The notes: generated by a model not told the origin, from the sequence alone. A stretch of 64,000 nucleotides of DNA from Ceratotherium simum simum (GCF_000283155.1 NW_004454162.1:55183904-55247903), one strand, 5' to 3'; positions 44,495-56,165 are shown, counted from the stretch's first letter. A program made the numbers and translations.

Positions 44495-47157
44495 TCATCA
44501 TTAACAAAACAGAGGATAAAAATCATATGATCATCTCAATAGATGTAGAAGAAGAATTTGACAAAATTCAACATCCATTTATGATAAAAACTCTCAATAA
44601 AATGAGTATAGAAAGTGGGCCAGCCCAGTGGCCTAGTGGTTAAGTTTGCATGCTCTGCTTCAGCAGCCCGGGGTTTACAGGTTCAGATCCCAGGTGCGGA
44701 CCTACACAACTCATCAAGCCATGCTGTGGCAGCGTCCCACATACAAAATAGAGGAAGATTGGCACAGATGTTATCTCAGAGACAATCTTCCTCAGCAAAA
44801 AGAGGAAGATTGGCAATAGATCTTAGCTCAGGGCCAATCATCCTCACCAAAAAAAAAAAAAAAACATGTATGAGTATGGAAACAACATGCCTCAACATAA
44901 CAAAGGCCATATAAGACAAACCAACAGCTAACGTCATACTCAATGGTGAAAAGCTGAAAGCTTTTCCTCTAAGATCAGGAACAAGACAGGGATGCCCACT
45001 CTCACCACTTTTACTCAATGTAGTGTTGGAAGTCCTAGCTGCAGCAATTAGGCAAGAAAAAGAAATAAAATTTATCCAAATTTGAATGGAAGAAGTAAAA
45101 CTGTCATTATTTGTAGATGACATGATACTATACATAGAAAAACCTAAAGACCACCAAAAAACTATTAGAACTAATAAATGAATTCAGTAAAGTTGCAGGA
45201 TACAAAATTAATATACAGAAATCAATTGCATTTCTCTGAAAGAGAAAGAAAAGAGAAATTAAGAAAACAATCCCATTTATAATTGCACGAAAAAGAATAA
45301 AATATCTAGGAATAAATTTAACCAAGGAGGTGAAAGATCTGTACTCTGAAAAGTGTAAGACATTGATGAAAGAAACTGAAGATGACACAAATAAATAGAA
45401 AGATATTCCATGCTCATGGATTGGAAGAACTAATATTGTTAAAATGTCCATGCTACCCAAAGCAATCGACAGATTCAACACAATCACCATCAAAATACTA
45501 ATGGCATTTTTTGCAGAACTAGAACAAAGAATCCTAAAATCTGTGTGCAACACAAAAGACCTTAAATGGCCAAAGCAGTCTTGAGAAAGAAGAACAAAGC
45601 TGGAGATATCACAATCTCTGATTTCAAACCATACTACAAAGGTATAATAATCAAAATAGTATGGTACTAGCATGAAAACAGACACATAGATCAATGGAAT
45701 AGAATAGAGAGCCCAGAAATAAACCCACACATCCATGGTCATTTAACCTATAACAAAGAAGGCAAGAATATACAATGGGGAAAAGACAGTCTCTTTAATA
45801 AATGGTGTTGGGAAAACTGGACAGCTGTAAGCAAAAGAATGGAGTTGGTCCGCTATCTTACACCATATACAAAAATAAATACAAAATAGATTAACAGCTT
45901 AAATGTAAGACCTGAAACTGTAAAACGCCTAGAAGAAAACATAGGTGGTAAGCTCCTTGACATAGGTCTTAGCAATATTTTTTTAGACCAGTATCCTTAG
46001 GCAAGGGCAACAAAAGCAAAAATAAATGGGATTACATCAAACTAAAAAGCTTTTGCACAGTGAAGGAGACCATCAACAAAACGAAAAGGCAACCTACTGA
46101 ACAGGAGAAGATATTTGCAAATCATACATCTGATAAGGGCTTAATTCCAAAATATGTGAAGAACTCACACAACTTAATATCAAAAAAACAAACAATCAGA
46201 TTAAAAAATGGGCAGAGGACTTGAATAGACATTTTTCCAAAGAAGACATACAGATGTCCAACAGGCACATAAAAATATGCTGAATATCACTAATCTCCAG
46301 GGAAACGCAAATCAAAACCACAATGAGATACCACCTCACACCCATCAGAATGGCTATTATCAAAAAGACAAGAAATAACAAGGGTTGGCAAGGATGTGGA
46401 AAAAAGGGAAGCTCATACAGTGTTGGTGGGAATGTAAATTGGTGCAGTCACTATGGAAAACAGTAGGGAGGTTCCTCAAAAAATTAAAAATAGAACTACC
46501 ATACAATCCAGCAATTCCACTTCTGGATGTTTATCCAAAGGAAAAAAAAACACTAATTTGAAGAGATATATGTACCCCTATGTTCATTGCAATATTACTT
46601 ACAGTAGTCAAGATATGGAAGCAACCTAAGTGTTCATTGATGGAGGAATGGATAAAGAAATTGGGTTGTATATATATACAATGGAATATTACTCAGCCAT
46701 AAAAAAGAATGAAATCTTGCCATTTGCAACAACATGGATAGACCTAGAAGATATTATGCTCTAAGTGAAATAAATCAGACAGAGAAAGACAAACACCATA
46801 TGATTTCACTTATATGTGAAATCTTAAAAACAAAACAAATGAACAAGCAAAACAAAACAGAAACAGACTCATAGATACATGAAACAAACTGATGGTTACC
46901 AGAGGGGAAGGGTTGAGGGGCAGGAGAAATAGGTGAAGGGGATTAAGAGATACAAACTTCCAGTTATAAAATAAATAAGTCACGGGGATGTAATGTACAG
47001 CATAACAAATATATTCAATAATATTATAATAACTCTGCATGGTGACAGATGGTAACATGATGATCATTTCATAATGAACATAAATGTTGAATCACTATGT
47101 TGTACACCTGAAACTAATAGGATACTGTATGCCAATTATACTTCAATAAAAATAAAG
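44495..47157 (+). mobile_element. 5'-truncated L1 ORF2 and 3' UTR relic
   Basis: Enters ORF2 within the reverse-transcriptase domain (TCATATGATCATCTCAATAG), with a SINE nested at 44615. The catalytic motif survives as [13 protein letters not shown] around 45107-45145, and the C-terminal region ([15 protein letters not shown], then the cysteine/tryptophan segment) follows. Many frameshifts and stops break the frame. The 3' end runs from CCATATGATTTCACTTATAT to GTTGTACACCTGAAACTAAT and CTTCAATAAAAATAAAGTTG. The 204-residue open frame on the minus strand at 45128-45742 is purely antisense to this relic. Confidence 0.97.
44615..44869 (+). mobile_element. ERE-class SINE (A+C form) nested in L1
   Basis: Starts GTGGGCCAGCCCAGTGGCCT with B-box-like GGTTCAGATCC. 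It goes straight from TGGCAGCGTCCCACATACAA into the C module (AGATGTTATCTCAGAG, TCTTCCTCAGCAAAAAGAGG, AGATCTTAGCTCAGGG) and an A tail. The target-site duplication is ATGAGTATAGAAA (44602-44614) against ATGAGTATGGAAA (44870-44882), one mismatch. The L1 reading continues normally on both sides. Confidence 0.96.
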
Positions 47158-47985
47158 TTGGTGATGAGTTATTGCTAAGTGTATACTACAAACCTAAAGT
47201 CCTCGTGTAGGAATTTGGAGAATTCATGCTACTGGTGAGGGGGTTGTAGGGACGTGAGATGGCTTCACATGCTATATAATAAAATAAGGCTTTGTATCAT
47301 TGCCGCATTTTTCTTCAGAACTTGAATTAGGACTTCAATACACTGTATCTTATGAAATGCGCTGTATCTTATTGTGCTCTTAATCTTGTCAGTAAATAGT
47401 TTTCAACAGAAGTGTGCTGTATTATTTTTGTTATAGTTTTGCTTTGAGTACTAGTACAGATTGCTGTTGGAAAGTCCTTTCTCAGCTCTGCCTGCCCAAT
47501 CTGAGAAAAGACGTGCCACTCACACTTCTGAGTCGGAACCAGGCCATATGCGGAGTGTCCTGATTTGGGCTCAACAATTGAGCTTCTCGTTGGAGGGCCA
47601 AGAGTCTTTGCCTCCCATTCCCCTGCCCTCCCCCTCAAATTCTCTTTCACCAAACAAACAGCCCCACTACCTATTTCTCCATTTGCTGCTCTGGACTGCT
47701 TTCTATCCATCTGTGAGTTCATACTCTAAATTTTCACCACCTTTTTCTTTTCAAAATATTCTATAAGTCAATTTGCTCCACAAAACCTCTCTGAGCTCCC
47801 CAGAGCAGTGATAATCCACTCTCCCAGCTGAAGTGCCCGAAACCCCACAAGACACCTCACAAACGCCCAAGGATGAGGTGCGTTACAGAGATTTGTTTCC
47901 TGTGCTGCTTGCTTCTGCCTCATGTCTCATCTCTGTTTTGCTGAACGATTGTGCTTCAGTGGTCCTTTCAGGTTTGTCCGGTTGC
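47158..47985. other. Unassigned stretch
   Basis: Unique sequence. The overlapping antiparallel frames 47369-47722 minus (117 residues) and 47461-47766 plus (101 residues) have no recognisable domain. Confidence 0.5.
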
Positions 47986-47989
47986 AAAA

Positions 47990-48125
47990 TGGGATGCCGT
48001 TGGTTCTCAACAATGACCCCCATTGAAGTCACTGGGAATCTTTGTAAAAATACCTGTGCCCAGACTTTCTCCAGACCAACAGAGTCAGAATATCTGATTG
48101 AAAACAACTGAGCTTAGATGGTCAT
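47990..48125 (+). mobile_element. MER5A-like hAT fragment
   Basis: GTTGGTTCTCAACAATGACC, CCATTGAAGTCACTGGGAAT, CTTTGTAAAAATACCTGTGC and CAACAGAGTCAGAATATCTG match a truncated MER5-group element. The right end is missing. Confidence 0.6.
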
Positions 48126-48129
48126 AAAA

Positions 48130-50476
48130 CAGAGGAGAATATTAGTCTCATTTCTTTTTCTCTCCCATCCTGGCATGGAGAGGAACAATCCTGACCAGTT
48201 TAAAAATATAATGGAAAAAATGTCCGCCTAAATCATATAACTAGAAGGTTAAAGGTGAGCAAGAGCTTATCTTTTTCCAGGTCACTGCCATGTCAGTCCA
48301 GAGAAATAAAAGCATTTGCTTTAAATGATGGTCCCCTTCTTCTCCTTCAAGTTTCCATGACCCACACCCACCCTACACAACGCCTGCTGTTGAGTGGTCA
48401 ATTAATCTTTGAAGATTGAGTCTATATTCTATGAAATGTGCTGACCTCAGGAAGCACATATCCTAATAATCAAACATATGGTAAGCTATTTTGAGAGTTG
48501 TATCCAGGTAGTGTCGTCTTAACTGTATAGATGAGAGTTTCCCAACCAATGTGCTGTGAATGGGTTTCCAGTGTGCTGAGGAGTTGATCCCCCTGTGTCC
48601 CCAAGGGGGCCAGGCAAGCCTGGGGCAGTCAAGATCCCAGCCCTTAAGGCTCTGGACTTGAGCAGCCAGATACATTTAACCCAGTGGGAATCAAATGTTA
48701 TTTTCTCTGCGGGTTATGGAGTGAAGAAGCAGGGAAGTATTGGAGAAATATAGGTAGTAGAATCTTAAGTGGCTGAAATGATAAGCAATACAGAGCACCA
48801 GGTTTGTACTTGGTCTAGAAGAGATTACATAGTGCACATAAATCCATCCATCAGTTACAGTTATACTTACAGGAGTAAAGCCATAAGCAGGAGCGTATCA
48901 GATATGAAAAACTAAGCAATTAGTACTAAAAGAAATTGTCCCCTAGTATCATTTGGCAGCATAAAAATCATTGTCATTATATACTATGTTGCTCAGTCAT
49001 ACTAATCCCTGATGTAATAATACATGAGTACAACAGACTTACAGTAGATACTCAATGAACGTCAATTAAGAATAAACATTATTGTTTATTTACTTATCAT
49101 CTCCAAAAGAATTATTTCAGTATGTTTGGATTAGTTTTTCAGTTCCAGTTCTCAAATTCAAATGGATTAAAATCATGTAACTAGGTTTGGACATGAAGAA
49201 CTTCTTCTCTGGGTTTAATTATCACAAGAGGAAAGTGATGTAGTGATGTAGTGCAATTCACAGAAAAGGAAATTCCAGGCATTGTCAGACTTTCGTTTTA
49301 AAAATTGGGATAGATATGTTGCCATCAAAATAGATTCTGAAAAGTTATAAGACTTGACAAGGACAGAAAACTATAAAGACAAATTGATTATAATGTGTAT
49401 TTGTTCAGTTAATTCAGGCATTGTTTTCCCAATAATGGCTAAGACATATTCTCTGACTTTGGGGTTTGTAGATAAGAAACATGGAAATCGCATTATATTG
49501 AGATCATAAAATATTCCAGTAACAAGAATTGAGAGGTTCGCCTAAAGAAGCCAGTGAAGGTGCACAGAGTGCTCTGATGGGTTCAAATATTTTAAAAATG
49601 TTAACAACATTTACAAAAGACAGACGAAGATTCATCTAACCAAAGGCAAACAGAAATGTGTGATACAAACCAGTAAGAAAGAGGATTTTAAAGGATCTAT
49701 TAAAATGTTCTTTAAAGAACAGGGATGGAAAAGGACCGGCCGACGGCCTGGGAAAGTGGCGGAACATTCAGAGCAGAAGATGAACGGAGTGCAGTAAAAG
49801 CTCAGTGCCCTTTTTTTTCCTTCTTGTCAAAAAAGAATGAATTTAAACTAAAAAAGGCACAGCTTTGTTTTTGAAAAGAGTCAGCGTGGAAGGTTGGAAT
49901 AGGAGCCCAAGAAAGCGAAAACCAAGCAAACAAACATGACAGCCATTTTGCAAAAATTCAAGCTTCTGGGTCTAGTGAATTATAATCTCAACTATTTGCA
50001 GATATGTTTTCTACATTCCTGTCAATAATCCTGGTGGAATGATGGAGAATGGGGAAAATCTCAGAAAACTAGAAAAAGGCAAAAGTTGTCTGAACTTTGT
50101 TTGGTTAAGAAACATCATCCAATGATCTCTGTCTATCAAGTGCCTCTGCTTGAGTTGAGTTGCGATGCCGCATAAACAAACATGAGCCTGTTCAGAGCGC
50201 GCAGGGCTGTAACTGGGCAAACTGATGCAGGTCCAGTCGGCCCCGTGACGAGGAAGGCCCAGTCACAGTGGTGCAGCTTTCAGGGCCTGTTCCTGCAGGA
50301 GCCAATTTGTGTCTTGAGTTTTATATTTTGTCTCCTTCCAAAATAGCCCTTGTTCCAAGTAAATATGCTGCAGGGTTTTTCTTCCAAGTATGTATTCTGC
50401 AAGGACCAGTTCAGTTAATTTTACAGATAAAATAAAATACTCCAAAATATACCTCTCCCTAAAATACACATATTTG
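48130..50476. other. Unassigned stretch with one short MIR-like tail
   Basis: Mostly unique AT-rich DNA. Around 49015-49085, ACTTACAGTAGATACTCAAT followed by GAACGTCAATTAAGAATAAA resembles the 3' end of a MIR or L2. No exon is supported. Confidence 0.5.
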
Positions 50477-50494
50477 TATCTTACATACTTGTAA

Positions 50495-50698
50495 TTATTT
50501 TTTTATTTATTTATTTTTTCCCCCAAAGCCCTAGTAGATAGTTGTATGGCATAGCTGCACATCCTTCTAGTTGCTGTATGTGGGACGCGGCCTCAGCGTG
50601 GCCAGAGAAGCGGTGCGTCAGTGCACGCCCGGGATCCGAACCCGGGCCACCAGCAGCGGAGCGCGCGCACTTAACCACGAAGCCACAGGGCCGGCCCA
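50495..50698 (-). mobile_element. ERE-class SINE (A+B form), youngest-looking copy
   Basis: The plus strand shows an ATTATTTATTTATTTTTT tail, then CCCAAAGCCCTAGTAGATAG, AGCTGCACATCCTTCTAGTT and GGGATCCGAACCCGGGCC (a reversed B box), then TTAACCACGAAGCCACAGGG. The target-site duplication is a perfect 18-mer TATCTTACATACTTGTAA (50477-50494 and 50699-50716). The many intact CpGs and perfect flanks suggest a recent insertion that might be polymorphic. Confidence 0.97.
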
Positions 50699-50716
50699 TA
50701 TCTTACATACTTGTAA

Positions 50717-51005
50717 AATTGATGGGCGACTTGTGTGAATGAATGGCCACGTGCCTTGATCCATTTTCTGCCTCCTCTGTGAAGCCAGGAGAATATTTAC
50801 TGTGGCTTAGCACCCTTTTCTAGAGAGGGTCCTGCACACACAGGCCCTAGGAGAGCGCCTGCTCTGCTGAGTGACAAAACCACAGTAACAGTGTGGTGAC
50901 CAACTGGACTTTGCCATGACTGGGACGCAAGACAGGGCCTCTGTTATGGGAAAAGGCGGCACAGTCATTTGGGGATTCATTAAATGCATAAAGCTCCCCA
51001 ACAGT
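50717..51005. other. Unassigned stretch
   Basis: Short unique segment between the SINE and the L2. Nothing recognised. Confidence 0.6.
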
Positions 51006-51009
51006 CTGT

Positions 51010-51640
51010 ACTCAACAGAGCAGCCAACATGATCTTATAAAAACCTTAGACCATGTCACTCTCTCCTTCAGAACCCTCTGTGTCTCCCTCTTTCTCTCTG
51101 AGTCCCTAAACTCTCCACCACCTCCCCCCAAGCCCAGCCCCTCCCAGTTGCCATCTCTCTGCCCTATCTCTTCCAATTCACCCCTCACTCTCTCTGCTCC
51201 AGTGTGCTGGCCTTCTTGCTGTTTCTGGAACATACCAGGCGTGTTCCTTGTGGTCTTGTGCTCGCTGTTCCCTGAGCCTGAAATGCTCCTCCCAGATGGT
51301 CTCAGGGCTCCTCCCACATTTCATTCAAGTCTTTGCCCCCAGAGCAGCCTTCCCAGACCCTCCTCTATTTACACAACAGCTCACCCCCAGCCAGGCCACT
51401 CAGCACTCCCTCACCCCTTTCCTGCTGAATTCACCCCACAGCACCTATATTACGTCCTCATGGGCAGTTTATTTGTTGATTTTGTCTGTTGTCCGTCTCT
51501 CCCCACCAGACTCTGAGACCCACCAGAGCAGTCATGTTTTGTCTGCTTTGTTCACTGCTATATTCCCAGGGTCTAGAATGGGGCCTGGCACCAGTACACA
51601 CTCAGCAACACACTTGAGGAATACGGGAATAAATGTCCAG
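51010..51640 (+). mobile_element. L2 LINE 3' end, well preserved
   Basis: Follows L2 from the ORF2 tail: ATGATCTTATAAAAACCTTA, CTCCAGTGTGCTGGCCTTCT, TGGAACATACCAGGCGTGTT, CTGTTCCCTGAGCCTGAAAT and TCATTCAAGTCTTTGCCCCC. It continues to GTTTTGTCTGCTTTGTTCAC, AGAATGGGGCCTGGCACCAG and a GGAATACGGGAATAAATG end. The open frames at 51148-51516 and 51248-51682 are decayed ORF2 read in different frames. Confidence 0.92.
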
Positions 51641-51783
51641 CTGGTCTGTAGTCCAAAAAAGAAACTAGAACCAGAGGTGTAGACTTAGTCGCGCAGGACA
51701 AGAATTCAAGGGTGATGGTACCAGGTAAGAAAAGCTGGAGGACCTTGAAGCTCCTCCAGTGCTAAGATTTTGACCGAAGCATT

Positions 51784-51805
51784 ACACACACACACACACA
51801 CACAC
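51784..51805. repeat. (CA)n microsatellite
   Basis: About eleven uninterrupted CA units, followed by imperfect TCATACACCCACGCACA. Likely length-polymorphic. Confidence 0.95.
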
Positions 51806-52034
51806 TCATACACCCACGCACAAATGCTCCATGAGGAGCAGTACATACCTAATTATTTTCCTCAAAACCGTCGTCTTAGAAAATACTTGAAAACCGTTTT
51901 GTGGACAAATGTGTTTCGGAAATGCTATATGATCTCATCTTCCTGGATATTCACAGTAAACATCAATGTATTGAAGGATCTGAAAAATCTTGCATGTATT
52001 AGTCAGGGTTCTCTAGAGAAATAGGACACTAACA

Positions 52035-52715
52035 ATACAGATTTTGGTACCAAGAGTGGTTCTAGAGGAACAGAATCTTAAGGATGAGTTTTCTGAATTG
52101 GTTCTGGGTTTTCTGGAATTGGCTCTGTCATCCGATTCGATTTAGAGATGTTAGTTACTCCGTTTCCAGTAGTAAAGTGAACACTGGTAATGCACAGTGT
52201 GATGCAGTGATTGAGTTACACAGAGTGTCAGCATCGGATACTCCTAGTCAAACACTTACATGACGCAATTTCTGGGTAACCATGTGTATGATTCCTTGGA
52301 ATCGTGTATTTTTGTCAATCTAACGAGCATACTGGATTGGCCGGTTGTTCCTAATGTTGCTGGACAAAGTGGGGAAAGAGAAGGATGAGCTCAGGGCTTC
52401 CAGCGTCCAGCTTCAGCACCGTAGAAATGACCTGAAAGCTTCTCTGTTGGCGCGGAAAGAGGCTCTTACTTCCCGGAGCTGCAGAGCTGGCGTTCGCGAA
52501 AACCAAGCCCAGGATCTCATCTTGCTAGGGGCTGAATTACAACACAAGTTGTATTCCCAACGTTGCAGGGTGTCCTCTGTTGAAGTGAGGGCATTGATTG
52601 GGAAGGAATGGGATCTTGATCATTGGAATGGGGACATATGGGAAGCCCCTGGTGAAGCTGGGGTCCCTGAACCCCTAAATTCTGATGAGTCTTCTTTGCC
52701 AATAGAAGCAGCTTC
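52035..52715 (+). mobile_element. ERVL-MaLR internal fragment with open gag-like frame
   Basis: Begins with ACAGATTTTGGTACCAAGAG, a MaLR-type junction between LTR end and primer-binding site. The frame at 52345-52830 (161 codons) stays open through a charged, coiled-coil-like stretch (LQHRRNDLKASLLARKEAL), then VEVRALIGKEWDLDHWNGDI and an acidic tail. The last 35-40 codons run into the adjacent LTR. I read residues 1-120 as a degraded retroviral gag-derived region. It lacks protease, polymerase and envelope. The family call rests on remembered patterns. Confidence 0.6.
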
Positions 52716-53048
52716 TCTGCCTGTCATAACAAAATACTACAGGCTGTGTATCTTCACAGAAATTTGTCTTCCCACAGTTCTGGAGGTTAGAAGTCCAAGA
52801 TCGAGGTGTCACAGGTTTGGTTTCCTCTGAGACCTCTCTCCTTGGCTTGCAGATGTCTACCTTCTCACTGTCCTCGCGTGGTCTTTCCTCTGGGCTTGTC
52901 AAATTGGATTTGAGCCCACGCTGACAAACTCGTGTTAACTTAATCACCTTTTGAAAGGCCCTATCTCCAAAGCCAATCACATTCTGAGGTGCGGGGGGTT
53001 AGGGCTTCCACATATGCATTTGGGGGAGGAGACACAATTTAGCCCAAA
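52716..53048 (-). mobile_element. MaLR LTR (MLT1 type)
   Basis: CTGTCATAACAAAATACTAC, CAGTTCTGGAGGTTAGAAGT, CCTCTCTCCTTGGCTTGCAG, GGCCCTATCTCCAAAGCCAA and CACATTCTGAGGTGCGG, ending ACACAATTTAGCCC, are the reverse complement of the MLT1-type LTR and comparable with 28187-28575. Its orientation is opposite to the internal fragment at 52035, so the two are not a simple provirus. Confidence 0.85.
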
Positions 53049-53570
53049 TACTCAATTTTTTAAGTTTAATTTTGTTAAACCTCTATGTTTCCCAATCTTT
53101 TTTGACTACAGCACCCTTAATTCACACATTTAATTATATATCAAAGAATAATGTTCCTCACTTTGAATACACTTTAACACTGACCTAAATTTATGTAGCA
53201 ATATCAATAATGTTATTTATACAGTATATAAAGTGTAATAATAGAATAAGGAATTTATATAATATATTATATATGATATATGTTTAATATTTATATTGCA
53301 ATATCAACAAGAATATTCTTAATTATAAAACTTGATTACAAAGTGATGGACAAAGCACTTTTTTCCACATGATTTCATTTAATTCCTACCTTCTGTGAGG
53401 TATACAGGGCAGGCATTAAGCCTGCATGAAGCCTTGAATGGGTAAGACTTACCAAGGTCATAGAGGTAGTAGATAGCTTCTCGTGCTATTGAATTCTTTA
53501 CTTTGTGATACACTTTTTAAATATCATCTATATACCCACCCTCCTTAACAATATGCCATGGCTCTCACTT
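53049..53570. other. AT-rich unassigned stretch
   Basis: Contains an AT-rich low-complexity segment (AATTTATATAATATATTATA) near 53250-53280. No gene or named repeat. Confidence 0.65.
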
Positions 53571-53574
53571 CAGA

Positions 53575-53850
53575 TCAAGACATATTTGGACAGGGGTGGT
53601 ACCACATTAATTAAGGGCACAGGCTGTGGAGCCAGTCACCCTGGTTTCAAATCTGTCTGGACGCTCACTGGCACGTCGTCGTGGAAAAGTAATTGAACAC
53701 TTCTGTTTCTCAGGGGTCATGCTGAGGCAATACTTATCTAAGGGAGTTATTGACAGAATTAAATGAGTTAATTCATGAAAAGTACTTCAAATATTACCCA
53801 GCATTGCTAAATGCTCAATAAATGCTAGCTATTACTGTAGAAGTATACGT
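53575..53850 (+). mobile_element. MIR SINE, near full length
   Basis: TTAATTAAGGGCACAGGCTG, GGAGCCAGTCACCCTGGTTT (tRNA-like head with B-box remnant GTTTCAAATCT), AACACTTCTGTTTCTCAGGG, AGAATTAAATGAGTTAATTC and AATGCTCAATAAATGCTAGC follow the full MIR order. Confidence 0.92.
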
Positions 53851-54655
53851 TACTGATTTTAATAGTAAAATAATATCCTATAACGTGGATATAGTATGAT
53901 CGATTCAGCCATGTCCCTACTGAGCCCAGTTTTTGCCATCTGTTTCCCTTCTGAAAAACAAAAAAAGAACAACACTTGGAGCTTAAAAGAATCCCAAGTG
54001 CCATGTTGGCACAGACGCCTGGAATGAGGGGCTCCCAATAGTTGCTGGCCCCGAGTAGGCCTCAGCAGGGAGTGTGCTGTCCCCACGGTCCTTCTGAGGT
54101 CAGCAGACTCGTGTGGAAGTCTCTTAAGAACAGGCTATCTCATGGGGCTTTCAGTATTTCCTGCCGGCGATCAGCAACATCTTTTCTTGTAGTATTTTGG
54201 CAGGTTTGTCCTTGTTCCCAGCCAGACTCAGGAAGTTCAGAAGCACATGAAAACAATGCATTAAAACGCTTCTCTCAAATTATTCACAGTTCAAAAAAAC
54301 AAGAAATTATTCAGTGATATTGGGACTTGGTCAGTATTTTATCTTATTATATTTATTCTCACTAATGTGCTCATACTTTTCTTCCCAATGAATACTTTTC
54401 TTGGCAGTGATTTTCATTAGCCTTTTTTTGAACTCTATTTAAATACAGGAAGTGATTAGACAGGGTATCACTATATTTTGCAGAAATTTAAGGCATTTTT
54501 GTGACCTGGACTGTTTTATCCTCTGTGCAATTTTCCAAATTATATTTTGTTATTAATATCATTCTTAATGATTACTACTTTTCTTAAGATCAGCATGATT
54601 TTTTTGCTTAAAAATCCCTTCCCTTCATTTCAATGGTCATAGTGGGATGAACTGC
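53851..54655. other. Unassigned stretch
   Basis: Unique, AT-rich in its right half. The frames 53859-54086 minus and 54042-54317 plus are unrecognised. Confidence 0.55.
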
Positions 54656-54659
54656 ATGT

Positions 54660-55781
54660 CTACACTATGTAAGTGCTACTTTTCGGAATTTTACTTACCA
54701 TTTAAGATCCATCTAGACATCTGCTCCTTCATAAAGCCTTCCTAATTTCCCGACTCCACTTGATGTCCAAAGGATTCTGCTTCTGTTTCTCACTACAGGC
54801 ACTCAACTGCACCCAGTGGACTTTTTTCGAGCATCACTTCATTTACCCTTTTAGCAAGATCTATCCAAAAACCGTCCTCTCCCTCTTGAATTGCTGTCTT
54901 GCATGACACACAAGCTTCTGGATTTCCTCCTGCCTCCATGGCTGCCCCTTCTCCCTCACGGACTCCTCCTCCAGCAAGACGTTAAATGTTAACAGTTCCA
55001 CAAGGCGGGATGCTCGGCCCTATTCACTTCTCACGTCACTTCCTGGGCAACTTCATGCATGCCCGTAGTTTTATTTGATTTATAAATTTATATCTCCAAC
55101 CCAGACATTCCCTCTGGGTGTCAGACCCATATGTCCAACAGCCTGCTTGACATTTTTGCTTTGAAATCTCAGTCATGCACTCAATGTGGCCAAAGCTGAG
55201 CACATGAATTTCTCCCTGCAAATCCGTTCCTTCTGGAAGTCCCTTTATCTGATTAGCATAACCCACCATCCAATTATGCAAGCAAGAAATCTAGGAATTA
55301 TCCTTGATACTCTTCTCTCCCTCAGCCTTCATATGCAATTCCTCACCGCATGTCAATTCTACCTACTAAATACCTCCAAGATCTATTCACCTCTCTACCA
55401 GTACCACTACCCTACTCCAAGCTACCATCTTTTCTCACCTGGACTATTACAGTGATCTCCTAACTAGTCATTCTTGCCCTCCCAATCTATTCTCCATACT
55501 GCACTCAAAGTTATTTTTTCAATATGCAAATCTGATAACATCATCTTCCCCTTAACTCATCCCAGGGCTTCCTAATTCTCTTGGAAAAAGTCAGACTCCT
55601 CAGCCTGTCCTACAAAGCCCTGACCCTCTCCAGCCTCATTTTACACCATGCCCCACCACACCCACTTTATTCTCTTTGCCATGATCCACTTGGCCTTGTG
55701 ATGGTTCCTCAGATATGCCATCCTCCTGCCATAGGACCACTGGACATGCACTCCCGTCTGCCTGGATTGCTGCACTCAGGG
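54660..55781 (+). mobile_element. L2 LINE ORF2/3' region, composite
   Basis: The L2 order is clear from about 54890: TCTATCCAAAAACCGTCC, TTTATATCTCCAACCCAGAC, ACCCATATGTCCAACAGCCT, AGAAATCTAGGAATTATCCT, CTACCTACTAAATACCTCCA, GGACTATTACAGTGATCTCC and TCCTACAAAGCCCTGACCCT. 54660-54890 looks like a separate L2 3' piece (ATCCATCTAGACATCTGCTC). Frames such as 55186-55455 and 55581-55784 are decayed ORF2. Confidence 0.85.
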
Positions 55782-55912
55782 TGATCATGTAATGTATGAT
55801 CCAACCAGAATACTTGGAGTGTGAAAGGAGCACTATTACTAATTACACCAGGCAAGACAACAGGCATAAGTCAAGACTTTCCAGGGAAAATTGGGACATA
55901 TGTTCACCTTAA
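55782..55912. mobile_element. Small DNA transposon nested in L2
   Basis: The ends read CAGGGTGATCATGTAATG (left) and GGGACATATGTTCACCTTA (right), an imperfect inverted pair of the CAGGGTGA...TCACCYT type. L2 sequence continues on the far side with GATCTCAGATCAAACGTCAC. About 130 bases, no coding capacity. The family name is uncertain. Confidence 0.65.
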
Positions 55913-56165
55913 AGTAACTCCTGTCCATTCACTAGATCTCAGATCAAACGTCACCTCCTCAGGGAAACTCACAACAACCTCCCTGGCCAGGTGAACTCCA
56001 TCATAACCTTCTTAACACAATCTGCCTCTCTTTTGTTCCGCTGTCCAAAGTTGCAACTTCACATGTATGCATGTGATTCTTCTGTGCTGTCCCTCCAGGA
56101 GACTGTGAACTCCATAAAGTCAAGACTGTTCTCGAGGTTCTTCACCATTGTGTTGCCTGCCAAAA
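55913..56165 (+). mobile_element. L2 LINE 3' end, continuation after nested element
   Basis: GATCTCAGATCAAACGTCAC, CTCCTCAGGGAAACTCACAA and CTGTGCTGTCCCTCCAGGAG, followed by CTGTGAACTCCATAAAGTC, are the L2 segments expected downstream of 55781. It ends before the L2 terminal TGAATG repeats. Confidence 0.8.

Noticed and set aside
45128..45742. 204-residue open frame on the minus strand
   Set aside because: It is exactly antisense to the reverse-transcriptase part of an L1 relic. Such antisense frames are common there and no separate gene is supported.
51148..51682. Two overlapping plus-strand frames (122 and 144 residues)
   Set aside because: Both lie in a decayed L2 LINE 3' region and read it in different frames.
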